Assembly (NCBI RefSeq): GCF_000473105.1
Contig: NZ_KI421498.1
Location: forward strand, 1,054,001 to 1,118,000
Reading direction: 5' to 3'
DNA length: 64,000 nt
Source: Phaeobacter inhibens DSM 16374
GTDB lineage: Bacteria; Pseudomonadota; Alphaproteobacteria; Rhodobacterales; Rhodobacteraceae
Shown: piece after piece, positions 47,077 through 55,801 of the stretch
Layout: the number at the start of each line of letters is the position of its first letter
Position numbering within the stretch: the first letter of the stretch is position 1
The notes under the pieces: model-generated
Told to the model about the DNA's origin: nothing
The model's input: the letters and a program-made list of their open reading frames with translations, nothing else
Databases searched by the model: none
Made by a program: the position numbers and the translations under genes

Positions 47077-47390
47077 TCCTTCGGGGACTATGGACATAAA
47101 CGCGCTCGTAATAAGCGGATCGGACCCGGGGGCGGTACCCGGCGACTCCACCAAACATCCTTCATTTGGGGATCATGGGGTCGAAACAGGATCGACGAAC
47201 GTCTAAAGGGGTTAGCTTTGTTTCGGCTGTCTGCCACCGTTATCGGCGAAACTTGTACAATTGCAAATGACAATCGTGCTCCGGCAATGGCAGTAGCAGC
47301 GTAAGCTGTTAATGTCGCCGAAACTAAGTCCTTGCGCCTAGCCGCGTAAGGCGGGGTTCGCAGGTACCTGGCAACAGAAACCTGCACTTC
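47077..47390 (+). ncRNA. ssrA: Two-piece (circularly permuted) tmRNA; tag ANDNRAPAMAVAA
   Basis: Rescues stalled ribosomes and tags the peptide for proteolysis. The acceptor part comes first, with a T-arm-like CCGGG-loop-CCCGG and the 3' end CGACTCCACCA at 47143-47153. After a 23-nt spacer that should be removed, the coding part starts GGGGTCGAAACAGGATCGAC at 47177; its GGGGTCG pairs with CGACTCC of the acceptor end. The tag frame is at 47263-47301 with stop TAA at 47302, enclosed by a helix CGGCGA (47244) / TCGCCG (47315). A GCAGGT/ACCTGC hairpin closes the 3' part near 47385. Outer ends are approximate. Confidence 0.93.
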
Positions 47391-47451
47391 CCCCTCTTTT
47401 CTATCGCGCAGTAACTGACAACCGCACTTATGCCTTGTCCTTTCTCAATAT

Positions 47452-48519
47452 TTATTGAGGCGCGCAGCTTGGGTTTGATGCGGCCTCTGCCCCGTCGCAC
47501 CCGGGTGTGTATTTGTTCCGCCATGCCTGCGGCGTCATCCCGGTGACCCGCCGGAATTCCCGGTTAAAGTTGGATTTGGTCTGGAACCCAACATCGAACA
47601 TGATGTCCGTTACCGAACGACGGGTTGCCTGCAACAGGTCGCAGGCCTCTGCGATGCGGTAGCCATTGACGTATTGCGACACATTCATGCCAGCTGACCG
47701 GTTGATTGCCTGAGAGATCTGGCGGGATGGGATCAGCGCCTTGCGCGCCAGTCTTTCAAGGTTCAGGTTGGCGTCGCGGTAGACCTTGCCTTCGTTCATC
47801 AGCTCTTCAATGCGCACGATTGTGGCAGAACCGCTCAGTTCTTCTTCCTCTTCGATCCGACGTGGTTGTTGCGGGGTTTCAGGCGCGCTGCGGCTGTTGC
47901 TGGCAAGGGTTGCCGCAAGGCCAAGCATCACCAGAGCCGCAAAATTCGCAAACAGGATGACGGAGGGAACATACTCAACATGTTTCCACATAAAACTGAG
48001 AAACAGGATCGTGTCGAGGAGGGCAAAAGATAGCAGCGACAATGCCGCAAAGAAGATGGCCCGGTAGGTGGACTCCGCACCATCCAGCGGCGTAATCCCA
48101 AGCGCGTCGGTCCCTGGCAACAGCAATCGCAAAATAACCACAGCATAAGACAGAAAAGTGACGACAACGACGATATCGACGGCCTCGCGCCACACAAACG
48201 TCAACCCGATCACCAGAACTGTTGGCAGGTAATGCACCGCCAGCCGAGGCGCCATCGGCCAGCGGTCACGCTCCACCACATTCAAAACCCCGGCATAAAC
48301 CAAAGCCGGTACCAGCGTGGCGAGGATCGGTACAATGTAGGATGTGGCCTCGACGTCATAGCCCCAGCGCAAGCCCAGTAGAAACGATTGAACCGCGCTC
48401 AAGAGAATGAGTATCAGAAAAGGTCTGTTCTTATTCGCCGTGTCATCATTTCTGACGACATGGATGAATAGAAACAGCATCTGTGCTGAAAACATGAATT
48501 CGATCGGGATAAAAATCAT
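47452..48519 (-). CDS. Membrane-anchored AraC-family regulator
   Basis: The 355-residue protein has about seven hydrophobic helices in residues 1-205 (PIEFMFSAQMLFLFIHVV first), a short acidic linker (EEEEELSGS) and a C-terminal AraC domain. The latter has ALIPSRQISQAINRSAGMNV and the signature IMFDVGFQTKSNFNREFRRV. It should sense a membrane or external signal and act on DNA at the membrane. It is convergent with the tmRNA and lies about 1.3 kb from the end of the biosynthetic operon; it is the closest regulator in the window. Confidence 0.88.
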   Translation of the reverse strand: MIFIPIEFMFSAQMLFLFIHVVRNDDTANKNRPFLILILLSAVQSFLLGLRWGYDVEATSYIVPILATLVPALVYAGVLNVVERDRWPMAPRLAVHYLPTVLVIGLTFVWREAVDIVVVVTFLSYAVVILRLLLPGTDALGITPLDGAESTYRAIFFAALSLLSFALLDTILFLSFMWKHVEYVPSVILFANFAALVMLGLAATLASNSRSAPETPQQPRRIEEEEELSGSATIVRIEELMNEGKVYRDANLNLERLARKALIPSRQISQAINRSAGMNVSQYVNGYRIAEACDLLQATRRSVTDIMFDVGFQTKSNFNREFRRVTGMTPQAWRNKYTPGCDGAEAASNPSCAPQ

Positions 48520-49074
48520 TAGGTAAGTGCCTTACTGAGACTGTCGTCTTACGTCATTTCGAGGCGGGCGCGGCCGAGGATCGCGTCTCTCACCTCTGTT
48601 TGACGATGCCCTGTCCAGATGAAACGACTGTGTCAATTTCATATCCGGTGCCGGGGATGTTCGAAGAAAAGACCTGGGGGGATGCGGACCATGATGCGGT
48701 GCCGACACTAGGATCGCCGGGGCTGTGTGTGAGGCCCGCCGGGACGATGATGATGTCGCCCCGGAGCGCCCTAATTTCGCGTGATATGGCTTGGGACTCA
48801 GCAGGATGAGACAGGACAATCTCGTGGCAGTCTGAGTTGTTCTGCGCCTCGGTCGCACCGCTGGTCACCCCACGTCAGTGTATTTTACCTATGTGAGATC
48901 CAGACCTCCCATAAGGTTATTCAATTTCCATCTGCTCTATAACAGGTTGTGAGCTTATTGCACAATTCCGTTTCTCAATATTCACATTTTGGCCAGATAG
49001 CCCCCTCGGTCATGCTGTCCAAGCCGCAAGAACCAGAACAGCACATGATCAGTATCTATCGCCACGCGGGTGTT
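48520..49074. other. 555-bp region between the AraC-type regulator and an exported-protein gene
   Basis: Contains only one weak minus-strand frame (48590-48868, listed separately). No hairpin terminator was recognised, and the rest shows no coding signal I can support. Confidence 0.4.
48590..48868 (-). CDS. Possible small orphan protein or remnant
   Basis: A 92-codon frame with a GTG start directly after an in-frame stop. The product reads MTSGATEAQNNSDCHEIVLS with later GDIIIVPAGLTHSPG and ends SSGQGIVKQR. Amino-acid composition looks protein-like, but there is no ribosome site, no family resemblance and no operon partner. It could be the 3' remnant of a longer gene. Confidence 0.3.
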   Translation of the reverse strand: MTSGATEAQNNSDCHEIVLSHPAESQAISREIRALRGDIIIVPAGLTHSPGDPSVGTASWSASPQVFSSNIPGTGYEIDTVVSSGQGIVKQR

Positions 49075-49665
49075 TTATTCCGCGCGAAAAGAAACATGCG
49101 ACAGGTTCAGCGGCACTGCCACATCCACATTTTCACGTTTGGTCGCGGGGCCGAACTCCAGGCGTGAAATCGCCTTTGCCCCGGTCAGTTTGAAATGTGC
49201 AGCGTCGCCGGTAAAATTCACCACCGAGTTCTCCGATGCGATATCAATCGCACCAAAAGCACCGCGAATATCCGCAACAAGTTTGGCGACCTCAACCTTG
49301 AGGCCCAGCTCTGGCGGCATAGCAATGTGCAGCTCTGGTTCGCACCACCAGCTGGTTTCGATCCCGGATCGCGTCAGATGGATCTCTAAGGTGTCACCGC
49401 TCTGTTCGACGCGGGCATCCAGTCGGCAACCAACGCTGTTACCGGTCGAGATTTCCAGCGTTTGCGCCGCACCGATTCCGTTGCTCAGCTTCAGCGTGGT
49501 TTCATCGCCAATCAGCCGGACCGTAGTGATCGGGGTCGCCAGTTCAGGGATCTGCACGCTCTTTGCAGTGGCGGCACCGCTGCCGATGCCAAGCGCGGCC
49601 AGACCAATGGCCATAAAGCGGGTGAGATGAGATAGCGGCGGGGGGCGGAAACGATGGGCGGTCAT
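49075..49665 (-). CDS. Exported beta-rich protein, function unknown
   Basis: The 196-residue protein begins with a signal peptide (MAIGLAALGIGSGAATAKS, about residues 18-36). The rest is rich in short alternating hydrophobic segments such as TTLKLSNGIGAAQTLEISTG and GDAAHFKLTGAKAI, suggesting a beta-structure like DUF2807/DUF4097 putative adhesin-head domains; that link is tentative. Two Cys (VGCRLD and WWCEPE) could form a disulfide. An AAGAGGT site fixes the start. A 150-bp gap with an inverted repeat separates it from the biosynthetic operon, so it may not be part of it. Confidence 0.7.
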   Translation of the reverse strand: MTAHRFRPPPLSHLTRFMAIGLAALGIGSGAATAKSVQIPELATPITTVRLIGDETTLKLSNGIGAAQTLEISTGNSVGCRLDARVEQSGDTLEIHLTRSGIETSWWCEPELHIAMPPELGLKVEVAKLVADIRGAFGAIDIASENSVVNFTGDAAHFKLTGAKAISRLEFGPATKRENVDVAVPLNLSHVSFRAE

Positions 49666-49687
49666 GGGATACCTCTTGGTTCTGCTG

Positions 49688-49717
49688 ACCGGTCGCGGAT
49701 TTCAGGTCGCGACCGGT
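49688..49717 (-). other. Inverted repeat between the biosynthetic operon and the exported-protein gene
   Basis: Nine-base perfect arms ACCGGTCGC and GCGACCGGT around 12 nt, without a U-run, 22 bp before the start of the exported-protein gene. It may be an operator or a weak terminator of the operon. Confidence 0.5.
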
Positions 49718-49815
49718 TGCTGCGAGTCATGTCCCCTGTCGTGAAATATCAGGATTGCGCCAGAGGACGGGATCAATCTGGCTGATCGCAGTGGATTGCG
49801 CGTCCTCAATACGGA

Positions 49816-50589
49816 TTAAGGACGGCCAGAATGCGGTTTGCGGAAAAGAGAACCTGCCGGGCTGGGGATGTCTGCCTCTGCAAGATCGAAATGATGGACC
49901 TCGAGCGCCGGTCGTTGAGCGGCCAGAGCAGCCTTGTATCCGGGTGTCGGTGTCCAGGTGACCAATGTCCAATCATCAGGCCTGCCTATGTCACAGCGCA
50001 GAAGCTCGGCATGGTGCTCAAGACACTGGACCGCAAATCCCTGCAGTGGCTGCGCAAGCCCCTGCCCCGTGGCCTTGATATAGGCCTCTTTCAACGCCCA
50101 TATCTGGGTGAAATACTCTGACCTCAGATGCGCAGGACATGTTGCCAGCGCAGTATATTCTTCTGGCGCAAAGAAGCGGCGGGCGACGGCCTCGGACCTA
50201 TGGCCGCCTCGCTGTTGTTCGATATCGACGCCCAGCTCGCAATCGTCGGCCACGGCGATCAACAGCATCTGCCCGGAATGCGACAGATTAAATGACAGCC
50301 TGTGCCCGTCAACAAGCCCTGGCTTACCCCCTTCAGCGGTCCTGAACCTGAGGTTTCTGGCCGGACGGCCATCATAGGCTGCCAGAACATGTCGCAGGGC
50401 CACATGCGACGTGGCATAAAGCGCGCGCGCGTCGGTGTTTGCGATGCTGGCCATTCGCGCCTGCTCTGACGGTGACAGGACGGACGGATCAAGATCAGCC
50501 AAAGCGCCGCAGCCCACAGTCCCCTGCCACAGGTGAACCTGCCCCGGTTGCAATGCGGGGACCGGGACATGATGATCAGACGCGGGCAT
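49816..50589 (-). CDS. 4'-phosphopantetheinyl transferase, Sfp type
   Basis: Transfers the phosphopantetheine arm from CoA to the Ser of carrier proteins, most likely the ACP encoded at 58758-59021. The 257-residue protein has the Sfp-family motifs GKPGL, LSFNLSHSGQMLLIAVADDC, ELGVDIEQQ (Mg2+ Asp) and FTQIWALKEAYIKATGQGL. I chose MPASDHHVPV as the start, 8 bp after the acyl-CoA dehydrogenase stop with a GAGG site; a GTG 12 bp upstream is possible. Its size and motifs mark it as secondary-metabolism type rather than AcpS. Confidence 0.93.
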   Translation of the reverse strand: MPASDHHVPVPALQPGQVHLWQGTVGCGALADLDPSVLSPSEQARMASIANTDARALYATSHVALRHVLAAYDGRPARNLRFRTAEGGKPGLVDGHRLSFNLSHSGQMLLIAVADDCELGVDIEQQRGGHRSEAVARRFFAPEEYTALATCPAHLRSEYFTQIWALKEAYIKATGQGLAQPLQGFAVQCLEHHAELLRCDIGRPDDWTLVTWTPTPGYKAALAAQRPALEVHHFDLAEADIPSPAGSLFRKPHSGRP

Positions 50590-50597
50590 GCACCACC

Positions 50598-51761
50598 TCA
50601 CAGGATGTTTGCGAGGCTGCTTCCCACCACATTGCGCATCACTTCGCTGCTGCCGCCCCAGATGGTTTGAATCGCACTGTCGAGCACGTCCTGCGTTGCG
50701 GTGTCAGGTCCCTCCGTGCAAAAGCCGCGGGCACCAGATAGTTGCAGTTTCGCCGCCGCAATCGCAGCCAAGGTCTCGGTACTGCGCAGTTTGGCGATAC
50801 AGGCATTGCGATTGTCCAACCGTCCGGCCAGATGATCTGTTATGCAGCTGTCGACAAAGGATCTGTTGGCCATGGCCTCACCATAGAGATCAGCCAATCG
50901 GAATTGTGTTGCCTGGTAATCCAGCGTCGACCCTTGCCCGGTCTGGCGTGCATTGCACAGCTTCACCGTCTCTTGCAGCAGCGTCTCTGCCATGGCCTGG
51001 GCATAGACCGCGAGTACCAGCCGTTCGATGCTCAGGAAGCTCACCAGATAGAAGAACCCCATGCCGCTGGCGCCCAGAAGATTGCCCTGTGGCACGCGAC
51101 AGCCGTCAAACCGCAAATGGCTAGTGTCAAGCGCAGGCATCCCGGTTTTGTCGATCCGGCTGCGCGTCAGGCCGGGTGTGTCGGCATCCACTAGCACCAT
51201 GTCAAAGCCAGTCGGCTGTCCGGTGCCCCCATCCGTCCCCCCCTTACGGGCGGCAACGATAATGAGATCGGCCTGAGAGCCGTTTGAGATATGTGTCTTC
51301 TCCCCCGTCAGGACAATCTCGTCGCCGTCCTGTTCTGCCGCGCAGCTCAGCGCATGCAGATCGGAGCCGCCTTGCGGTTCGGTCAAGGCAATCGCCCCAA
51401 TACGCCGCCCTGAACACAGCCCCGGTAGATATTCCTGCCGCTGAACCTCATTCCCCAAGCGGTGCAGATAGGGGGCGACAATATCGCTTTGAAGAAAGGT
51501 CAAAAGACCGCAGAGCCGCCGTTTGGCGATTTCTTCAATGATGATCACTGAGTCCCGAAAATCGCCACCATGTCCGCCGTAGTCTGTGGGGATGGTGCGA
51601 CAAAGCAACCCCGCCTCACCAGCCTGTTGCCAGATCGCACGTGGAGCCTGTCGATCCGCCACCCATTGCGGGTGATCCGGCACCACCTGTGTATCCAGAA
51701 AGTCAGCAACCTGGTGGCGCAGGGTTTCATGATCTGCTTCGAATAAGGTCCGTTTGAACAT
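50598..51761 (-). CDS. Acyl-CoA dehydrogenase family flavoprotein (isovaleryl-CoA-dehydrogenase-like base)
   Basis: FAD enzyme that introduces an alpha,beta double bond; here the substrate may be a carrier-bound acyl or aminoacyl group, as with PigA/RedW. The 387-residue protein has IALTEPQGGSDLHAL, ISNGSQADLIIVAA and the C-terminal FAD segment QTIWGGSSEVMRNVV. The usual MCAD-type Glu in the C-terminal block is Gly here, but a Glu in SIERLVLAVYAQAMA matches the base of isovaleryl- and long-chain-type enzymes, so activity is plausible. It starts 9 bp after the upstream gene's stop. Confidence 0.9.
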   Translation of the reverse strand: MFKRTLFEADHETLRHQVADFLDTQVVPDHPQWVADRQAPRAIWQQAGEAGLLCRTIPTDYGGHGGDFRDSVIIIEEIAKRRLCGLLTFLQSDIVAPYLHRLGNEVQRQEYLPGLCSGRRIGAIALTEPQGGSDLHALSCAAEQDGDEIVLTGEKTHISNGSQADLIIVAARKGGTDGGTGQPTGFDMVLVDADTPGLTRSRIDKTGMPALDTSHLRFDGCRVPQGNLLGASGMGFFYLVSFLSIERLVLAVYAQAMAETLLQETVKLCNARQTGQGSTLDYQATQFRLADLYGEAMANRSFVDSCITDHLAGRLDNRNACIAKLRSTETLAAIAAAKLQLSGARGFCTEGPDTATQDVLDSAIQTIWGGSSEVMRNVVGSSLANIL

Positions 51762-51770
51762 AATCGCCGC

Positions 51771-52763
51771 TCACACCGCCGGTTGCTGGCAAAGATCAAA
51801 GGCCCGCATGGTGTGGCCCAGATCGTCGCGCCCTTGCGGCACGTCAAGGATCAGCGTTTCAAACCCCAGCGAAATATAGCTTTGGATGTAGTCTGCTACC
51901 TCTTCGTAGCTGCCGACAAGATACGGGCAGAAGGTCTTGTAGTTCTTGATCGGAAACAGCCAATAGGCCCCGGACCGCGCATCTTCCAGTTCTTCGGCCA
52001 CGGCTGAGATCTGCTGGTGCCAGATGGAATCGGATGTCCCCTGTGCCATGCGATGGGCCAATTGGCCGCGCCGGTCGGCCGGGAACCGCGCACGGGCTTC
52101 CTCCCAGGCGTCTTCGCTGCGAGGACGGGCAATCACGCCAAAACGCACACCAAGGTTTTTGCCCGCTACTGCGGCTTGATCCAGCTGCTCGCGCGGTTTT
52201 GTGTAGCTCAACCTTGTGGCCCCTAGCGTCGCGGCTGTGCCCTGACAGGCGGGTGACATGCCGGACACAAAGAGTTCCGGCATCAGCACCTCGTCCAGTG
52301 CAGGCTCTAGTCGCAGCCCCTCAACCTGGTAATATTCCCCGGCCAGTGTCACGGTTTCGCCGTGCAACAATGCCATCATGATCTGGCTGTATTCGGTCAG
52401 CCGATCATAGCGCGGATCATGTTCGGCCTGATCGCCAAGCTGTTTGAGATCCCGCACGAACCCGCCTGCGACCATATTCAACGCCAGTTTGCGTCCGTAG
52501 AGGAACCCCAGCGATGAGATTTTTCGCGCCGCTGCCAACGGGTGCATGTAAAGCGGCTGGGTTGCGACCAGTGGCACAAATTTGGATGTGCGTTCGATGG
52601 TTGCCTGCGCGACTGTCCATGGATCCATCAACGAATTGTCTGTGTAGATCAACATGCCCTCAACGCCCGCATCCTCATGCCAGCGGGCGATATCGGCAAT
52701 CCTGCTCAGATAGTCCCCTGCGCTGGACCGAACAGAGGGGGGAGCCGTGGTAAAGAGTTTCAT
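51771..52763 (-). CDS. Luciferase-like (LLM/SsuD-type) flavin monooxygenase
   Basis: A 330-residue TIM-barrel FMNH2-dependent oxygenase. Features are EDAGVEGMLIYTDNSLMDPW, LYMHPLAAARKISSLGFLYG, NMVAGGFVRDLKQLGD, and the DRLTEYSQIMMALL segment, all in the order of SsuD-like alkanesulfonate monooxygenases. In biosynthetic clusters such enzymes hydroxylate carrier-bound or free intermediates. A reductase to supply FMNH2 is not encoded nearby. It lies between the FAD monooxygenase (16 bp) and the acyl-CoA dehydrogenase (9 bp). Confidence 0.88.
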   Translation of the reverse strand: MKLFTTAPPSVRSSAGDYLSRIADIARWHEDAGVEGMLIYTDNSLMDPWTVAQATIERTSKFVPLVATQPLYMHPLAAARKISSLGFLYGRKLALNMVAGGFVRDLKQLGDQAEHDPRYDRLTEYSQIMMALLHGETVTLAGEYYQVEGLRLEPALDEVLMPELFVSGMSPACQGTAATLGATRLSYTKPREQLDQAAVAGKNLGVRFGVIARPRSEDAWEEARARFPADRRGQLAHRMAQGTSDSIWHQQISAVAEELEDARSGAYWLFPIKNYKTFCPYLVGSYEEVADYIQSYISLGFETLILDVPQGRDDLGHTMRAFDLCQQPAV

Positions 52764-52779
52764 CGGGCAATTCCTTTCA

Positions 52780-54192
52780 TCAATTCAAAGCGGGGGAGAT
52801 TTCGCGCGCCTGTGCCAAGGCCGGATCCTGACGCGGATCACCCGAGCCAGTGCGGCGGTGGACCAGCGACGACAAATGCGAGAGGGGTTCAAGCAGATGC
52901 AGCACCTGATCAATGCGGCTCATCCTGTCGGCCCGGCCGATTGAGGTCGCAAAGGCGCGGCGCAGATCCTTGTTCAGAGCCACTGCTGCCGCTGAATGCT
53001 GACCCCTGTAGGCCGGATAATCCATATCGCTTGCCTGACCGATCAGCCACGCAGCTTCGGCGGGCACCGCAGCATTGGCAAGGTATGGTGCAGCAAGAGC
53101 CGCACGCCAGTCGGAAGATGGATCAGCAGTCGTCACCTGCCCCAAGGCATCCGCAAGCGCCTGACACTGAAGCGCCGCCACCGACATGCCTTGACCATAG
53201 AGCGGGTTAAAAGTGGCAATCCGGTCCCCAATGGGCAGATAGCCCAGCGGTAGAGGCTGTGTGGCCTGATCAAAGCGGTTGAAGCGTACAGAGGCGATGC
53301 GATAGCTTTTCAGCTCGCTCACCAGTGTCTCGTCCCTAACCAGGCTGCTGATCTTGTCGTCTGGCAGCGCCTCAAGAAACGCCCGCAACTCTGCCGGGGT
53401 TGCGGGGGCCTGCGTGTCAAAGCGGCAGGTCGCCGTGGCCATCCAGCGCCCCCCTTCTACTGGCGCCAGAACCGCGCCGCGTGTCATCGGCGCCGAGGCA
53501 AAGTTGAGCCATCCAGCCAGATCCTCACCAGCGCCAAGCTGGCGGGAGAACAGGCCAGAGACATAGCGGACCTCTGGGTATCCGGTTTCAACCGGTGGTG
53601 CGGTATGGCCAAGTGCCGCAAGCCAGCCTGCGCCCTGCTCTGCCCGGCCCGCAGCATCCACCACCAGATCAACGGTAAGTTCACGCTCGGCACCGTCTTG
53701 CAGCAAGCGCAGACCAGAGATCGCGCCCGCGTCATCCGCCAGTAAGCCCGTAACACGTCCCAACAGCGGACGTATGCCCGCAATGTCGGCAATCTGCTGT
53801 CTGATCAGATGATCAAGTGCCGGACGGGTTTGCGACAAAACCTGTACCCCCGTTTCGACCGGCGGCAACCAGCGCCCTGCACTGAAGCTGCGCCAGCCGC
53901 TCCGAACCTTGAGCGGCAGGCTTCCCTGGGCGATGGCCTTGCGTTCAAAGCCGGGAAACACCTGTTCCAGCACATTCTGACCTGATTGCAGCAACGCATG
54001 CACATGGGCCGCCTGCGGAACGGTTTTGCGCAAGGCAGGCACATCTGGATGGTCTTCGCGATCAATCAACCAGACGGTGCCAAAAACCCGCGCCAGAACG
54101 GCGGCGGCCACCATGCCGGCAAACCCGGATCCAATGACCGCGGCTGTTTGATCCGGCCAGCGGGGACTATGTGCGTCAGCGAACAGGCTCAT
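52780..54192 (-). CDS. FAD-dependent monooxygenase/oxidoreductase
   Basis: A 470-residue flavoprotein of the PHBH-like/squalene-epoxidase-like group. It has the N-terminal FAD motif AAVIGSGFAGMVAAAVLARV, a LRKTVPQAAHVHALLQSGQN segment shared with actinobacterial-type epoxidase-like oxidoreductases, DLVVDAAGRAEQG and the second FAD motif LPIGDRIATFNPLYGQGMSV. No halogenase WxWxIP motif was seen. The reaction is likely hydroxylation, epoxidation or dehydrogenation. Its start overlaps the upstream adenylating-enzyme stop by 4 bp. Confidence 0.87.
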   Translation of the reverse strand: MSLFADAHSPRWPDQTAAVIGSGFAGMVAAAVLARVFGTVWLIDREDHPDVPALRKTVPQAAHVHALLQSGQNVLEQVFPGFERKAIAQGSLPLKVRSGWRSFSAGRWLPPVETGVQVLSQTRPALDHLIRQQIADIAGIRPLLGRVTGLLADDAGAISGLRLLQDGAERELTVDLVVDAAGRAEQGAGWLAALGHTAPPVETGYPEVRYVSGLFSRQLGAGEDLAGWLNFASAPMTRGAVLAPVEGGRWMATATCRFDTQAPATPAELRAFLEALPDDKISSLVRDETLVSELKSYRIASVRFNRFDQATQPLPLGYLPIGDRIATFNPLYGQGMSVAALQCQALADALGQVTTADPSSDWRAALAAPYLANAAVPAEAAWLIGQASDMDYPAYRGQHSAAAVALNKDLRRAFATSIGRADRMSRIDQVLHLLEPLSHLSSLVHRRTGSGDPRQDPALAQAREISPALN

Positions 54193-55760
54193 TTCACAGA
54201 CTCCGCCATCAAACCAGTGTCAGATGCCACGATGGCGCGCGAGGGGGGCAGTGCTGTCGGCAGATCCGATCCGCCCTCAAGCAGGATGCGCGTGTCCAGC
54301 TTGCCATTGCTGGTCACTGGAAAAGCCGACACAATCCGCAGATCACGCGGTAGCACCTGCGCAGAGAGATGTTTGCCCATATGGGCAAACAAGCCATCCC
54401 GTTCACAGGTGGCCCCGGCCAGAGGCTCTACAAAGAGCTGCAACCCGGTGACGCGGCCGGCGGCGTCTTTTTGCGGCAGGCAGACAGCTTTGCGTACAGC
54501 TGAGTAGCCTTCGGCGATACGCTCGATTTCGTTCAATTCTATCCGGTTGCCCAGAAGTTTGACCTGCCGGTCGATCCGGCCCAACAAGATCAGATTTCCA
54601 TCCACATCAAGACGGGCGAGATCACCTGTGCGATAAGTATTGATGCCGCTTTCTTGGCTAAGCGCTGCATTGGCGGGATGATCCTGCGGCAAATAGTGGC
54701 TGATAACCTGCGGGCCGGACAAGACCAGCTCGCCTTCCTCCCCTGCGGGAACATCTTCACCGTCTGCGTCGATGATCTGCATCCGATTTTCCCCAACCGC
54801 GCAGCCGATTTTCATCGGGCCATCTGCAGCAGCATCTGCGACGCTGATCGGGTAGAGATGGGTCGCACAAGTGGCCTCGGACGGGCCATAGCCATTCAGT
54901 ACCTGAGCCTGCGGAAAGCGGGTCTGTAGTTCCTGAACCAGCGCACCCGGCAACATCTCACCGCCGACCACGAAAAAGCGCAGATCCGGCAGGTTTTCAG
55001 CGGTGAACTGCGGGTCCGTGCACATCAATTGCAACAGCGAAGGAGTCGACGCCCAAGACGCCGGAGATGCCATATCAACGCGGGTCAGATGACGGATGTT
55101 GTTGCGGGGCATAATGTTGTTTGCATGGTTGAGCAAATGCACAGGACGCCCAAGAGACAGGGTTGGCCAGAGATCAAACATGCCCATGTCAAAGGCCATG
55201 CTGGCATGGTTCACATGCGCGCCCTCTGGCCTGACAGCCCCCAGTAGCGGCGTATACCAACGGTGCAGCGCCATATAGTTGCCCCGTGAAATCGGCACCC
55301 CCTTTGGCGTGCCGGTACTGCCGGAGGTGAAAATCACATAGAAGGTTCCCTCCTCAGAGAGCGCGGTTTTCAATTCCAGCTGAGGCGTGCGTGTCGGCAG
55401 TTCCTTTAACGTCTGGACCGGCAAACCACCTGGCAGGGTTTCCTGGCCAAAGGCCAAAATATGACTGGCCCCGGCGGTGCTGGCGATCTGCTCCAAACGG
55501 TCCATCGGCGTGGAGCGGTCGGCAAAGGCAAAAGCGCGCCCAGCAATGGCGCAGGCAATCATCGCGGCAATGCAATCCGGTTCCTTATGGCCGACAATCA
55601 GGCTGAGCCCCGGCGGCATATCGTCGAGCGCGCGCAGGATGCCTTCAACCCGGCCAGCCAAGCTGCCAAAACTGATCACCTCCTCAGAGGTGATCAATGC
55701 AGGACGGTCCGGTTGCGAGAGCAGGGTTTCACGGAGGTCTGCAATAAATGTCTCAAACAT
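54189..55760 (-). CDS. Free-standing adenylation enzyme (amino-acid-activating type) 1
   Basis: AMP-forming enzyme that activates a carboxylic acid and probably loads the ACP. The 523-residue protein has core motifs VIFTSGSTGTPKGVPISRGN (A3), SMAFDMGMFDLWPTLSLG (A4), LNGYGPSEAT (A5), YRTGDLARLDVDGN with GRIDRQVKLLGNRIELNEIE (A7/A8) and the A10 Lys in SNGKLDTRIL. The Asp of FDMG is the residue that pairs with the alpha-amino group in amino-acid-activating domains. I used MFETFIADLRE as the start. No carrier domain is attached. Confidence 0.9.
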   Translation of the reverse strand: MFETFIADLRETLLSQPDRPALITSEEVISFGSLAGRVEGILRALDDMPPGLSLIVGHKEPDCIAAMIACAIAGRAFAFADRSTPMDRLEQIASTAGASHILAFGQETLPGGLPVQTLKELPTRTPQLELKTALSEEGTFYVIFTSGSTGTPKGVPISRGNYMALHRWYTPLLGAVRPEGAHVNHASMAFDMGMFDLWPTLSLGRPVHLLNHANNIMPRNNIRHLTRVDMASPASWASTPSLLQLMCTDPQFTAENLPDLRFFVVGGEMLPGALVQELQTRFPQAQVLNGYGPSEATCATHLYPISVADAAADGPMKIGCAVGENRMQIIDADGEDVPAGEEGELVLSGPQVISHYLPQDHPANAALSQESGINTYRTGDLARLDVDGNLILLGRIDRQVKLLGNRIELNEIERIAEGYSAVRKAVCLPQKDAAGRVTGLQLFVEPLAGATCERDGLFAHMGKHLSAQVLPRDLRIVSAFPVTSNGKLDTRILLEGGSDLPTALPPSRAIVASDTGLMAESVK

Positions 55761-55801
55761 CTGCGATCTTCCTTTTCGTGATTGATCCGGTTGGGCAGGC
55801 A

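Noticed and set aside
47088-47387. 99-codon minus-strand frame near the AraC-type gene
   Set aside because: It lies over the tmRNA gene, whose tag, paired ends and helices explain the sequence better.
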